Assembly (NCBI GenBank): GCA_033557465.1
Contig: CM066035.1
Location: 902,379,309 to 902,443,308 of the forward strand
Length of the DNA: 64,000 nucleotides
Direction: 5' to 3'
Origin: Ichthyophis bannanicus
Lineage: Eukaryota; Chordata; Amphibia; Gymnophiona; Ichthyophiidae
The notes below the pieces were generated by a model. That model did no database searches, was not told the origin of the DNA, and saw only the letters and a program-made list of their open reading frames with translations. Shown here piece by piece: positions 1 through 8,955 of the stretch; the stretch's first letter is position 1; each line of letters starts with the position of its first letter. Both the position numbers and the translations under genes were made by a program.

Positions 1-50
1 TCAGGCATTCCCTGCAGTGGTGGCTGCGCTCCGGAGTCCTGACGAGAGGG

Positions 51-637
51 ATGCCCCTGGAACAGCTGGAGTGGCTTCCTCTTTTGACAGATGTGAGTCT
101 CGTGGGGTGGGGAGCGCATTGCGGAGCCCTCTTCGTGCAAGGCGTCTGGGCCATTCCTGAAAGGTCTTGGTCCATCAACCGGCTGGAACTGAGAGCGGTT
201 TATCTAGCGCTGCTGAAGTTCGAAGCCACGGTCGCCGGTTGGGCGGTGAGAGTGCTGTCGGACAGCTCCGCGACGGTGGCCTACATAAATTGACAGGGCA
301 GCACAAGAAGTACAGCTATGGAAGAGGAAGCCGAGACGCTGTTTGCGTGGGTGGAAAGGCGGCTTCCAGCAATCTCGGCGGTGCACATTGCGGGGAAGGA
401 CAATGTGACTGCGGACTTCCTCAGCAGGGTACAGGTGGATGCCGGAGAATGGGAGTTGCATCCGGACGTGTTTGTGCTTCTAGTCCGAAGATGGGGTCCA
501 CCGGTCATGGATCTCATGGCGACTTTTCATTCAGCGAAAGCGAGTCGCTTCTTCAGGAGACGACGAGAACGGATGTCAGAAGGCATCGATGCTCTCATGC
601 AACATTGGCCGTCGGGTCTTCTTTATGTCTTTCCACC
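51..637 (+). pseudogene. D1 RNase H domain and following linker, frameshifted
   Basis: The first reading frame (51-293) shows an RNase H core: TDVSLVGWGAH carries the first acidic residue, LELRAVYLAL the glutamate region, and VLSDSSATVAYIN the next aspartate region. A TGA follows at 291-293, then the frame changes and continues from 318 with AGKDNVTADFLSR, which is the usual LADxLSR end of the DIRS RNase H, and with WGPPVMDLMAT, the conserved motif of the adjoining linker (WGxPxIDLFAS in the other copies here). At least one stop and one frameshift are present. The domain would remove RNA from the RNA-DNA hybrid during reverse transcription. The segment ends where a LINE tail was inserted. Confidence 0.75.
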
Positions 638-638
638 G

Positions 639-1000
639 TGGGCTCTGGAATGCCCTTCCCCCCTCCCTCCATTTAGAACCTCAATACCCTCCCTCCGTTT
701 AGAACCTCAATACACCACATTCAAACAAAATTTAAAAACCCACCTGTTCTCTTTAGCTTTTAATGTTCCCTCCCCTTTTGTGTGGGATCTATACTCTCCC
801 CCACCTCTTGCCTCCCCCTAGGCTCCTCCTTTACTTACGTTTTGTTCTGTTCTTCTCAATTCCTTTACTTCCTGTAAGATATTGTACATTTCTTTTCCTT
901 TTCGTTGGCTATTAGCCTTCTTTTGTTGAATTTTAATGTACAACACCTTGGTTATTGCAGAAAGGCGGTTTTTATCAAATGAAATAAACATAAACATAAT
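639..1000 (+). mobile_element. L2/Rex-like LINE 3' end inserted in D1
   Basis: The segment interrupts the D1 linker between LLYVFPP and the resumed frame VLLVAPDWPRRPW. It encodes the last residues of a LINE reverse transcriptase (ALWNALPPS and TFKQNLKTHLF), followed by a 3' UTR ending in an aaggcggtttttatcaaat-type motif and an A-rich tail. The same protein end (ALWNSLPHSLR, KALLKTHLF) ends the larger LINE at 54351-56130. It is a 5'-truncated retrotransposition product. I could not fix a target duplication. Confidence 0.75.
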
Positions 1001-2250
1001 AGGCTGGGTGGTTCAGCAGATCGAAGCTCATCACGGGAGCGTGCTGCTGGTGGCCCCGGACTGGCCCAGACGCCCGTGGAATGTAGATCTCATTCGGTTG
1101 CTCGATGGGGAGCCGTGGAGACTGCCGAAGATCTGTTGATTCAAGGACCGCTTCATATGCCTCAAGTGAATCGTCTCTCGCTTACGGTTTGGCCATTGAA
1201 AGGGCAAGGTTGAAGAAGAAAGGATACTCGGGAGCAGTTATCGCAACGTTGCTCCAAGCGAGGAAAACATCTACATCGCTAGCTTATGTACGAATTTGGC
1301 GTATATTTGAGGACTGGTGCTCAAGGCGGCATGTTCGGGCAGCTACAGTATCGACTCCCTTGGTCCTCAGTTTCTTGCAAGAGGGGTTTGATAAAGGCTT
1401 GGCAGCCTGCTCTTTGCGAGTGCAGTTAGCAGCCCTGGCTTGCTATAGGGGCAAAGTGAGGGAGTTTCTCTAGGAGCGCATGCCGATGTTTTGCATTTTC
1501 TTAAAGCTGTATCAAGGCTCCGCCCCTCTCTTAGAGTGGTCGTTCCGCCATGGGATCTCAATTTGGTCTTAGGGGCGTTGGTGCGTGAACCGTTTGAACC
1601 TTTACAACAGGTTTCGGTTAAGGATTTAAGCTTAAAAACAAGTATTTTTGGTGGCTATTTGTTCGGTGAGGCGAATTTCGGAGTTGCAGGCCTTGTCATG
1701 TCGAGAGCCATTTTTGTCATTTTCTAGAGAGAAGGTCATGTTGCAGCCGGTGCCATCTTTTCTGCCAAAGGTGGTCTCCACATTCCATTTGAATCAGTCG
1801 ATTTCCCTTCCGGTACTTGGTTCGGGGGAAGTAAACGCTTCGGACCATAGTTTGAGATGGTTGGACGTGAAAGGGGTATTGCGCCGGTATTTGAAGGTGT
1901 CTTAGTCCTTTCGCAAATCGCACCGTCTGTTTGTGTTCTTCGGAGGCCCTCGCAAAGGGGAGGCAGCGGCAAAGGCGTCTATCTCTAGATGGATTAGAGA
2001 GGTGATTGCGTCAACATATTTAGTGCAGGGTCGTTCAGTTCCAATGGGGTTACGAGCGCATTCAACTAGAGCGCAAGCGACTTCCTGGGCGGAACACTAC
2101 TTGGTTCCGCCAGGGGATATCTGTAGAGCAGCCACCTGGTTGTCTCTTCATACTTTCAGTAAACACTTCCGCCTTGACGTGTTAGCGGCGGAGGATGCAG
2201 TTTTCGACTCAGTAGTGTTGAGGACAGGATGGAAAGGCCCCTCCCATTGA
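1001..2250 (+). pseudogene. D1 tyrosine recombinase, degraded
   Basis: This gene would integrate the circular DIRS cDNA. After the linker end (GSVLLVAPDWPRRPWN, about 1040-1080), the N-terminal core-binding region reads ARKTSTSLAYVRIWRIFEDW (about 1258-1317). A stop at 1471-1473 and frame changes follow. The catalytic region is spread over three frames: Arg I in SVRRISEL (about 1665), the HxxR box in LRAHSTRAQATS (about 2050), and the C-terminal box TFSKHFRLD (about 2155), where the nucleophilic tyrosine of other copies (HYCLD) is phenylalanine. Loss of the tyrosine plus frameshifts means the product could not cut DNA. Family membership is clear. The exact start is not. Confidence 0.8.
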
Positions 2251-2271
2251 TTACTGCTCTGTTACTTCCCA

Positions 2272-2364
2272 GAGGTGGAGGACTAAACTGGAGGACCGAT
2301 AAGGAAATAGAAATTACACTTACCTGGTAATTGTCGTTCCTTTAGGAACTCCAGTTTAGTCCTC
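2272..2364. repeat. D1 internal complementary region (ICR)
   Basis: A noncoding segment just after the recombinase. Its first part (2272-2296, gaggactaaactgga core) is the reverse complement of the expected left end. Its second part (2305-2364) is the reverse complement of 2761-2820. The first part also pairs with 2350-2364, giving a local hairpin. In DIRS elements this region spans the joint of the two ends and is thought to template circle formation. Confidence 0.8.
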
Positions 2365-2760
2365 ATTCCCGCCCGGGTAGTATCATTGGCAGTGGACGTT
2401 CAGTGCGTAGCAGTGAAGCTTTACAGGTACGTAGAGTTATTAATGCAGTTCGATTCATTTAGAACTGTTGAGTTTCTTTCTATCTCTTTCTCCGCCTTCC
2501 GTGTCTGGCTTCTGAATAGGGCGGAGAAGCGAGGTACAAGAAAACATTTCTTCTTTCTAGGGGACGTTGGAGGTCGCATAGATAGTAGTTAAAAAGAGTT
2601 AATATTATTGTGTAGCTACTTATTTGTTGCTCTTTTGAGTTTGCTTTTTCAATAGTTCACTGGGGCTGAGAGGAGTGATCAGCAGACTACATCCAGTGAT
2701 GTCACGACTTTGACATGCCCAGTCTCCATGCTGCAGGAGGAGGCGCACAACCCCGAGGTG

Positions 2761-2820
2761 GAGGACTAAACTGGAGTTCCTAAAGGAACGACAATTACCC
2801 GGTAAGTGTAATTTCTATTT
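2761..2820. repeat. D1 right inverted terminal repeat
   Basis: A 60-bp sequence that is the exact reverse complement of 2305-2364 except for one base (an a to c change in attaccAggtaag). It contains a splice-donor-like ggtaagtgtaattt motif close to the element end. The intervening 2365-2760 is noncoding terminal sequence with no gene that I recognise. Confidence 0.8.
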
Positions 2821-2829
2821 ATTGTTACT

Positions 2830-3793
2830 GTGCTGTAACATTTGTTAGCTTCCCTGACTTTTTTTGAGCATTTCTTCATCCATTCTGGCCAGGCAGTCGA
2901 TAGTACACCCCCACTGCCTTCGCCTTCCCCTTTTTACATGGAACTTCAATCCATAGAGATTTTACAGTGAATTTTGGTTCCTGTAAAACTTTAATCCTTA
3001 GAGACTCAATGCCCTATAACATAGAGGGCAACCCCTCCACCAGTTTGATCTGCTCTTATCATTACGATATAGTTTGTACCCAGGTATTACAGTGTCCCAC
3101 GGGTTGTCCTCCTCCTACCATGTCTCTGAGATTCCAATCATATCTAGCTTCTCATTTAGTGCAATATATTCTAACTCTCCCATCTTATTTTTTAGACTTC
3201 TAGAATTAGCATACAATCATTTTAGAGGCTGTATTTTATTCATATTAATCTGGCTAGGGCATTGGGCTACTTTTGGTCTTTATTGGAACCTCTCTGCTGA
3301 TATACCCTAACTTCAATCTTTTGCTAGTATCCTTCAAGGATACATTGTTCCGAGCCATGCGCTCTTGGGCATCTCTTGGCTCTCCCCTATTATCTAGTTT
3401 AAAAGCTGCTCTATCTCCTTTTTAAACGTTAATGCCAGCAGCCTGGTTCCGTACTGGTCAAGGTGGAGTCCATTCCTTTGGAAGAGCCCCTCTTTTCCCC
3501 AGAATATTCCCCAGTTCCTAACAAATCCAAAACCCTCTTCCTTACCCCATTCTCTCATCCATGCATTGAGACTCTGGAGATCTGCCTGACCTTTGGGTCC
3601 TGCACGTGGAACAGGAAGCATTTTGGAGAATGCTACCCTGGATGTTCTGGTTTTCAACTTCCCACCTAGCCTCCAGATCCATCCTACCGCACTTTCCTAT
3701 GTCATTGGTACTGACATGTACCAAGACAGCAAACTCCTCCCCAGCACTATCTAAGACCGTGTCTTTTTGTGAAACTGCTAGGAACTTGTGACC
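2830..3793 (-). pseudogene. CR1-like LINE fragment: end of ORF1 (esterase) and start of ORF2 (endonuclease), inverted
   Basis: Read on the minus strand, the segment first encodes an SGNH-type esterase: VHVSTNDIG near the start, SRVAFSKMLPVPRAGP in the middle, and the terminal NGLHLDQYGTRLLA box, ending EIEQLLN and a stop (3394-3396). CR1-clade LINEs encode such an esterase in ORF1. It is split into two frames near 3600. Past the stop, on toward 2830, comes the beginning of an apurinic-type endonuclease: KNKMGELEYIALNE, MIGISETWW and VIPGYKLYRND. The piece is truncated at both ends and is joined to a CR1 3' end of opposite orientation. Confidence 0.75.
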
Positions 3794-3794
3794 T

Positions 3795-3876
3795 GGATTG
3801 GCCACGTTTGGAAACAGGATACTGGGCTTGACGGACATTGGTCTGAACCAGTATGGCATTTCTTATGTTCTTATGT
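3795..3876 (+). mobile_element. CR1-type 3' end, sense
   Basis: The segment contains the typical CR1 3' UTR end: ggaaacaggatactgggctt, a ggtctgaaccagtatggca motif, and a terminal ttcttatgttcttatg octamer repeat. It is directly adjacent to an antisense CR1 coding fragment, as expected for a 5'-inverted insertion. A similar 3' end lies antisense at 42717-42830. Confidence 0.8.
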
Positions 3877-5519
3877 AAATCTTATTCTCCAAGAGATGCA
3901 TCGAAAGGTGCATTGGATGTTGGACCAACTCTCCATAGCCACTCAGGGGCCCCAGGATGTTCCCGAGGCATCAACCTCTGGAGAGCTACTGGTACCGTGC
4001 TCTGGGATGGTGGTTCTCAGCCCCATATTGCAGTCGACCTAAACATCAGTGGCATCAATCGATCAGTTCTTCTTGGTTATCGAAAAAACTTTGGAAAGGT
4101 TCCTGGCTGCTGCAGTACTGCAGGTATCGACAGTCCCAGTGACTCAGGTACTACCATCCGTTTCGGTGCTGGTACCTGTGGGTCCAGTGCCAGTTCTGGA
4201 GCTTGTCACATCGGGACCACTCCGGCCGATTCCACCACTTGAGACTGTATCGATGGGACTCCTCCTTCCAATTGCTTCATTGGAATCGGTATCGGTGGTA
4301 CCTCTTCTTCTGATTCTTCCCCTGGAACCGGTAGGCATCGTCGGATCCCATCCGGTTTCCAGTTTTGGTGCGGTACCCTGTGAGTACTGACATAGAGCAT
4401 CAACATCAGCTCGGGACCATTAAAACTATGATTTCCTTTCGGAGTCAGAATAATCTTCTTCTGATTGCGATGATATATTGGAGGACTCCAGGATCACCAG
4501 AGGATAGTTCTCAGCCTCATACATGGCATCTGTCCCTTCCAGAGGACATGTCCTTTCAGGACTTCTTCAGAGATACGGCGGCGGGCCTTCAAATCGGTGC
4601 TTCATCCAAAACAGGACTGAGGAATTGGAAATTCTCCAATACCCCTCAATGCCCAAGGAGGCAGCAACATTACTGGTACATTGAATCCTACAGGATCTAA
4701 TGCTGCATATGTGGGACGCCTCGCTAAATGTTGCGCCTATAAGTAAATGTCTAGATACCATGTATTGAGTTCCTTCATGTCCATGGTTTGAAAAACCTCA
4801 ACTTCCACACCATTCCATGGTGGTAGAATTGGCAGTGAGACCCATTAAGAGTTCTAAGACTCATTTGTTGATACCTCCTGGCAAGGATGTGAAGGCTCTC
4901 AATGCCTTTGGACACCGCTGCTTCCAAGCTTATATGCTTGCTTATAGGATTACATCCAATGCCTTTAATATGGGCATGTACCTTAAGATGTTTCCAGGGA
5001 TCTAGGAAACTTTGCTCCTTTCCTCTCAGATGACAAACATGACTTATACTTGACGATAGTCAAGCAAGCACAAAATACCTCAAAATTCCTTACTAGGGCC
5101 GCCTTTGATACCTTTGAGTCTACCAGCAGAGCAGCTGCAATCTGCATAGGTACTCATAGGATGGCCTGGCTTCAAGCATTAGATATGGAGCAGTGGGTGC
5201 AAGATAAGTTAGCCAACATTCCTTGCTCTGGTGAAAACCTTTTTGGTAAGGGTTGGAGGGAAAAATCAGGGGAATTTGAGACAGATGATCTTACCCTCAA
5301 GCGCCTCTCTAGGAAGACTTCAGACCCTCTAGGAAGAAAACCATTTCTAAGAAGTCTTTGTATCGTAGAAAGAAGAGATGATATCCTTCTTGCCAACCAT
5401 CTATTGCTTATCAGCATCAGTAACAACATCAGAGGCCTCAGGGTCCTCATCAACCCAAAAAAGCCAAGACTTCTAAACCCCAACTAGCTGCTACGCAACA
5501 GCAAGCGTCTGGTTTTTGA
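3877..5519 (+). pseudogene. D2 gag, degraded
   Basis: The protein aligns by eye with the Gag of D6: a serine/valine/proline-rich first half (about 4050-4390), the acidic box leading to EDMSFQDFFRDTAAGL (about 4540-4600), the core with TPSMPKEAATL-like residues, VVELAVRPIKSSK, and the C-terminal part MAWLQALDMEQWVQDKLANI followed by GENLFGKGWREK (about 5160-5270). It ends in a basic, glutamine-rich tail at a TGA (5517-5519). Several stops and at least three frame changes break it. The N-terminal cysteine motif is absent because the 5' end is lost. Confidence 0.75.
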
Positions 5520-6480
5520 CTCCTTCCTAGAGAGCATAATTATTCGACCTCAGCAAGGTTCCCAGTCCCTACACATATCAGTCCGTCTTTGTGCCTATGC
5601 CCACAGGTGGAATCTCATCACATCTGATAACTGGACTGTTAGCATAGTCACAAGGGGGTTATCTGCTTCACTTCCAGAGCTTACCCCCAACCACCTCTCC
5701 AGGGGCGTACCCTGCAAATCCTTCGTACGTAAGTCTCCTATCCTCATATGTGGCTACCCTGTTAACTCAGGAAAGAATTCCCCCCCCCCCCCCCCACCCA
5801 ATAAGGCAGGGTTGCTTTTTTTTTATTGTCCTTACTTTCTTATCCCAAAGAAACTGAAGAGTAAAGGCCCATCCTAGAACTGAGAGGTCTCAACAAGTTT
5901 CTCATTCGAGAAAAGTTCAAGATGATTTCCCTCTGTATCCTTCTGCCCTATCTCCAGAAAAGCGACTGGCTGTGTTCTCTAGATTTCAAGGATGCTTACA
6001 CACATTTGCTGATCCACCCTCACCACAGAAAATATCTGCGTTTCAAGGTTCAGAAAATCCACTACCAGTATCGAGTGCTACCCTTCGGCCTAGCCTCTAT
6101 TCCCAGAGTCTTTGCAGAGTGCATGTCATTTGACGCTGCATAATTGCGTACACTGGGGATCTCAATCTTCCCCTACTTAGACAACTGGTTGATAAAGGGA
6201 GATTCCCCAGAAGAGATAAAACTGTCTCTTCATTGCATTATCACAGTGCTGCAGAGTCTAGGACTCATTCTAAACTTTCCAAAGTCACATCTGGTTCCAG
6301 CACATCAGTTGGAATTCATCGGAGCACTTCTAGACACTTGTCAGGGCCAAGCGTTCCTTTCAAAGGATCGTTCTACGCGCCTCATCGAGCGATCCTCACG
6401 ATACAAGGCCGAAGTGTCGTGATGGCTCGAGACATGCTACACCTCGACATTACACGTCATCCCATATGCCCATCTTCACA
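5520..6480 (+). pseudogene. D2 reverse transcriptase, degraded
   Basis: RT blocks are visible in order: LRGLNKFLI-like (about 5885), LCSLDFKDAYTHLLIHP (motif A, about 5970-6020), YQYRVLPFGLASIPRVF (motif B, about 6065-6110), and the motif C sequence FPYLDNW (about 6170), where the second catalytic aspartate is asparagine. LEFIGALLDT follows (about 6310). A TAA stop interrupts the frame at 6141-6143, and homopolymer runs of C and T around 5780-5825 break the N-terminal part. The enzyme would copy the DIRS RNA into cDNA but cannot be made from this copy. Confidence 0.8.
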
Positions 6481-7315
6481 TGAGACAAGCCCAATGGACA
6501 CTTTCGTCCCAATGGTCTCAAGCGATGGGCCAGCTCTCAGACAAGATTTGTGTAACATCTCCTCTAGTCAACTCCCTTCACTGGCAGTGCCCCCACCCCC
6601 AATCTCGTAGGAGGGTCACCTTTTCAGATGCCTCCAACCCAGTACACCCTAACCATGGGTGCTTCCAAGCTAGGTTGTGGAGCGCATCTGAACAAACTCA
6701 CCACACAGTGGCTGTGGACAGACTATGAATCCCAGATACAGATCATTCTCATAGAGCTTCATGCTCTCATGAGTCCCCTTCAGGTTTTTCAACCCAACTC
6801 TTGGGCAAATACTTCTTAGTCCAGATGGACAACCAGGTAGCCATGTTCTACGTGAACAAACAGGGCAGAACCAGCTCCTATATCCTGTGTCAGGCAGCCC
6901 TTCGCCTTTGGTCCTTTGCAATTGCACAACGCATCCACCTTCGAGCGGTGTATTTCGCAAGTCATCTCAATGTCCTGGTTTGCCACTCTGGAGAACACAC
7001 ATCTACTGCTTTTTTGTTCCAGAGTCCCCTCCCCCTTCAGTCAGGCAGCCGATGCCTTTCTCCTCAGTTGGGGACAGGGCTTGCTCCTGCATTCCCACCC
7101 ACCCCTCTGATTCCCCAGACTGTTCAAACTGTAGGCCTACAAGGGCTGCATGATCTTGGTGGCCCCTTACTGGCCTCGTCAGCCGTGGTATCCTCTGCGG
7201 CGACTTCTAGCACAGACTCCACCCCTCAATTTGGGTCATGCCCCCAACCTCCTTTCCCAGGATCAGGGACTACTTTTCCATCCCAATCCATGAGCCCTCC
7301 ATCTCACAGTGTGGC
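6481..7315 (+). pseudogene. D2 RNase H and linker, degraded
   Basis: The RNase H start (TMGASKLGCGAHLNKLTTQ, about 6655-6710) corresponds to LTTDASPMGWGAH in D6. The DNQVAMFYVNKQGR box (about 6828-6870) and the region equivalent to PIPLIPKTLFKLQ follow in other frames. Stops and frame changes are frequent. The LADRLSR box expected near 6990 is not intact. Confidence 0.65.
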
Positions 7316-8345
7316 TCCTGAAAGCATGACCTTTGATGACCTTGATCTTCTGCAACCAGTCAAGGACATCCTGCTTGCCTCTCGCAAGCTTTCTACCAGG
7401 CGATTTTATGCTTTCAAATGGCAACAGTTCACCCTTTGGTGCAACCCGAAACATGTGAACCCATTTGATTGCCCAGTTGAGCTGCTTCTACAATATCTTC
7501 TCCACTTGCCCTCCACAGGGCATAAGACTAACTCTGTCAGAGTTATCTAAGTGCCATTGCAGCCTATTAGAAGCCTCAGGATAAACTTTCTATTTCCTCA
7601 CACCCTCTGGTGTAGTGATTCATGCGGAGTCTTCTGCTTTGCAAGTCACCGATCAAACCACTGCCATTGGCTTGGGACCTTAATGTGGTCCTAATGCAAC
7701 TTATCCAAGCCCTGTTTGAGCCTCTGGCTACCATGCCTCTGAAATTCCTATCATAGCAGGTCATCTTCCTCTTTGCCTTCACTTCAGCTGGTCACATCAG
7801 CGAGCTACAGCCTTTAGTGGCGGATCCTCCTTATACTCGATTCCAGCATGACAAAGTGATTCTTCGGACCCATCCACATTTCCTTCCGAAAGTAGTCTCC
7901 ACTTTTCATCTGAACCAGTCAGTGATGCTACCGGTCTTTTTTCCCTGACCACATGCCTCCAGAGCAGAGGCAGCATTGCATACCCTGGACTGCAAGTGTG
8001 CTCTTGCATTCTATTTACATTGGACTAAGGATTTTAGAAATCCTCTCAATTATTTGTTTCTTTTGACCCCGGCCACTTGGGTCTTCCGGTGTCAAAGCAC
8101 ACCCTATCCAACTGGATTGCTAGCTGCATTTTGCTGGCTTATGATCATGCTGGTCTCTCTCTCGAAGGTCATGTTACCGCTCACATTGCGAGGGCTATGG
8201 CGACATCTGTTGCCAACCTCCATTCTATCTCTATAAAGGAGATCTTCCGGGCAGCCAGCTGGTTCTCTGTTCATATCTTTGCTGCTCACTACTATCAGGA
8301 TGCTGCCTTTGGCCAGGCTGTGCTTCAGCATCTATTTGGGACTTA
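7316..8345 (+). pseudogene. D2 tyrosine recombinase, degraded
   Basis: The N-terminal region is well kept: LLQPVKDILLASRKLSTRRF (about 7345), YAFKWQQFTLWCNPK and ELLLQYLLHLPSTG, up to a stop at 7549. Then come frame-shifted remnants of the catalytic domain. The Arg I box reads SAGHISELQ (about 7790) instead of SARRISELQ, so the catalytic arginine is histidine, a CpG-type change. The HxxR box is HIARAMATS (about 8190), and the tyrosine box is intact as FAAHYYQDAAFGQ (about 8278). The product would be inactive. Confidence 0.8.
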
Positions 8346-8501
8346 ACCTCAACTCCTACCAATTCTACTTCTGGCACTTGACTCCCTCTTCCATGCTCTC
8401 GGCTACTGCACTCTAATCCGCTGAGTTTATCTTGTGTCCATACCTACTTGCTCCATTCTTCTGCCTCATGGAAATACTCAGTCTGGTGCCTGGGAGCTAG
8501 T

Positions 8502-8594
8502 GAGTCCCACCTGTGAAGACTGCATTTCTGCTTGTTCCTGGAGATAGCATAATTACTCACCTGTAACAGATGATGTGATCTCTGGGAACAGTGG
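8502..8594. repeat. D2 internal complementary region, first part
   Basis: The sequence gagtcccacctgtgaagac leads into the cttgttcctggagata motif, the reverse complement of a left DIRS end. Next is attactcacctgtaaca, the reverse complement of a right end. The region stops where D3 is inserted. Its continuation (gaatcagtcttcatacccca and onward) is at 14083. Confidence 0.8.
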
Positions 8595-8595
8595 A

Positions 8596-8780
8596 TCTCC
8601 AGGAACAAGCAGGAATGAGTCTTCACATGTGGGTACGTCGGCGCCGACGGAGCCCGCACGGGAATGCTCCCCAGCATCCAATCAGAAAGCCTTTGGGAGC
8701 ATCCCTCGCGCCTGCGCGGTGACTTCCCGCCTTTCCCACTGCCTCTCCCCAGTTTTTGTTTTTCCGCGGAGCCGGCAGGA
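8596..8780. repeat. D3 left inverted terminal repeat
   Basis: It starts tctccaggaacaagcagga, contains the dyad cgtcggcgccgacg and the block atccaatcagaaagc. Its reverse complement forms most of 13880-14040. Downstream (8781-8955) is a noncoding leader to the gag start. Confidence 0.8.
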
Positions 8781-8955
8781 CGTACCTCCTGTCACTGCAA
8801 AAACTTTTCTCTTAAATCCTTATTTTTTGTTTTCTTGTGGTTGCGGCCGTTTTCCCGCCGATACCGGCACCGCCGGTGCCTTGTTTTAGTTTTCTTACCA
8901 CTTTGAGGTCTTTTTCTCCTCAAGTCCTTTCTGAGGCCTTCCAGGCCTTTCCAGC

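Larger units (their letters stand above)
1..2820 (+). mobile_element. D1: DIRS-type retrotransposon, divergent family, 5'-truncated by window edge
   Basis: The order is RNase H (51-637), methyltransferase-like linker (to about 1130), tyrosine recombinase (about 1105-2250), then a noncoding terminal region. The recombinase keeps recognisable boxes (SVRRISEL, HSTRAQATS, HTFSKHFRLD), and the terminal region has the DIRS hallmark: an internal complementary region at 2272-2364 whose second part is repeated inverted at the right end (2761-2820). Its protein and terminal sequences differ clearly from the other DIRS copies, so it is a separate family. It carries several stops and frameshifts and an inserted LINE tail, so it is inactive. 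Gag and most of RT lie left of the window. Confidence 0.85.
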
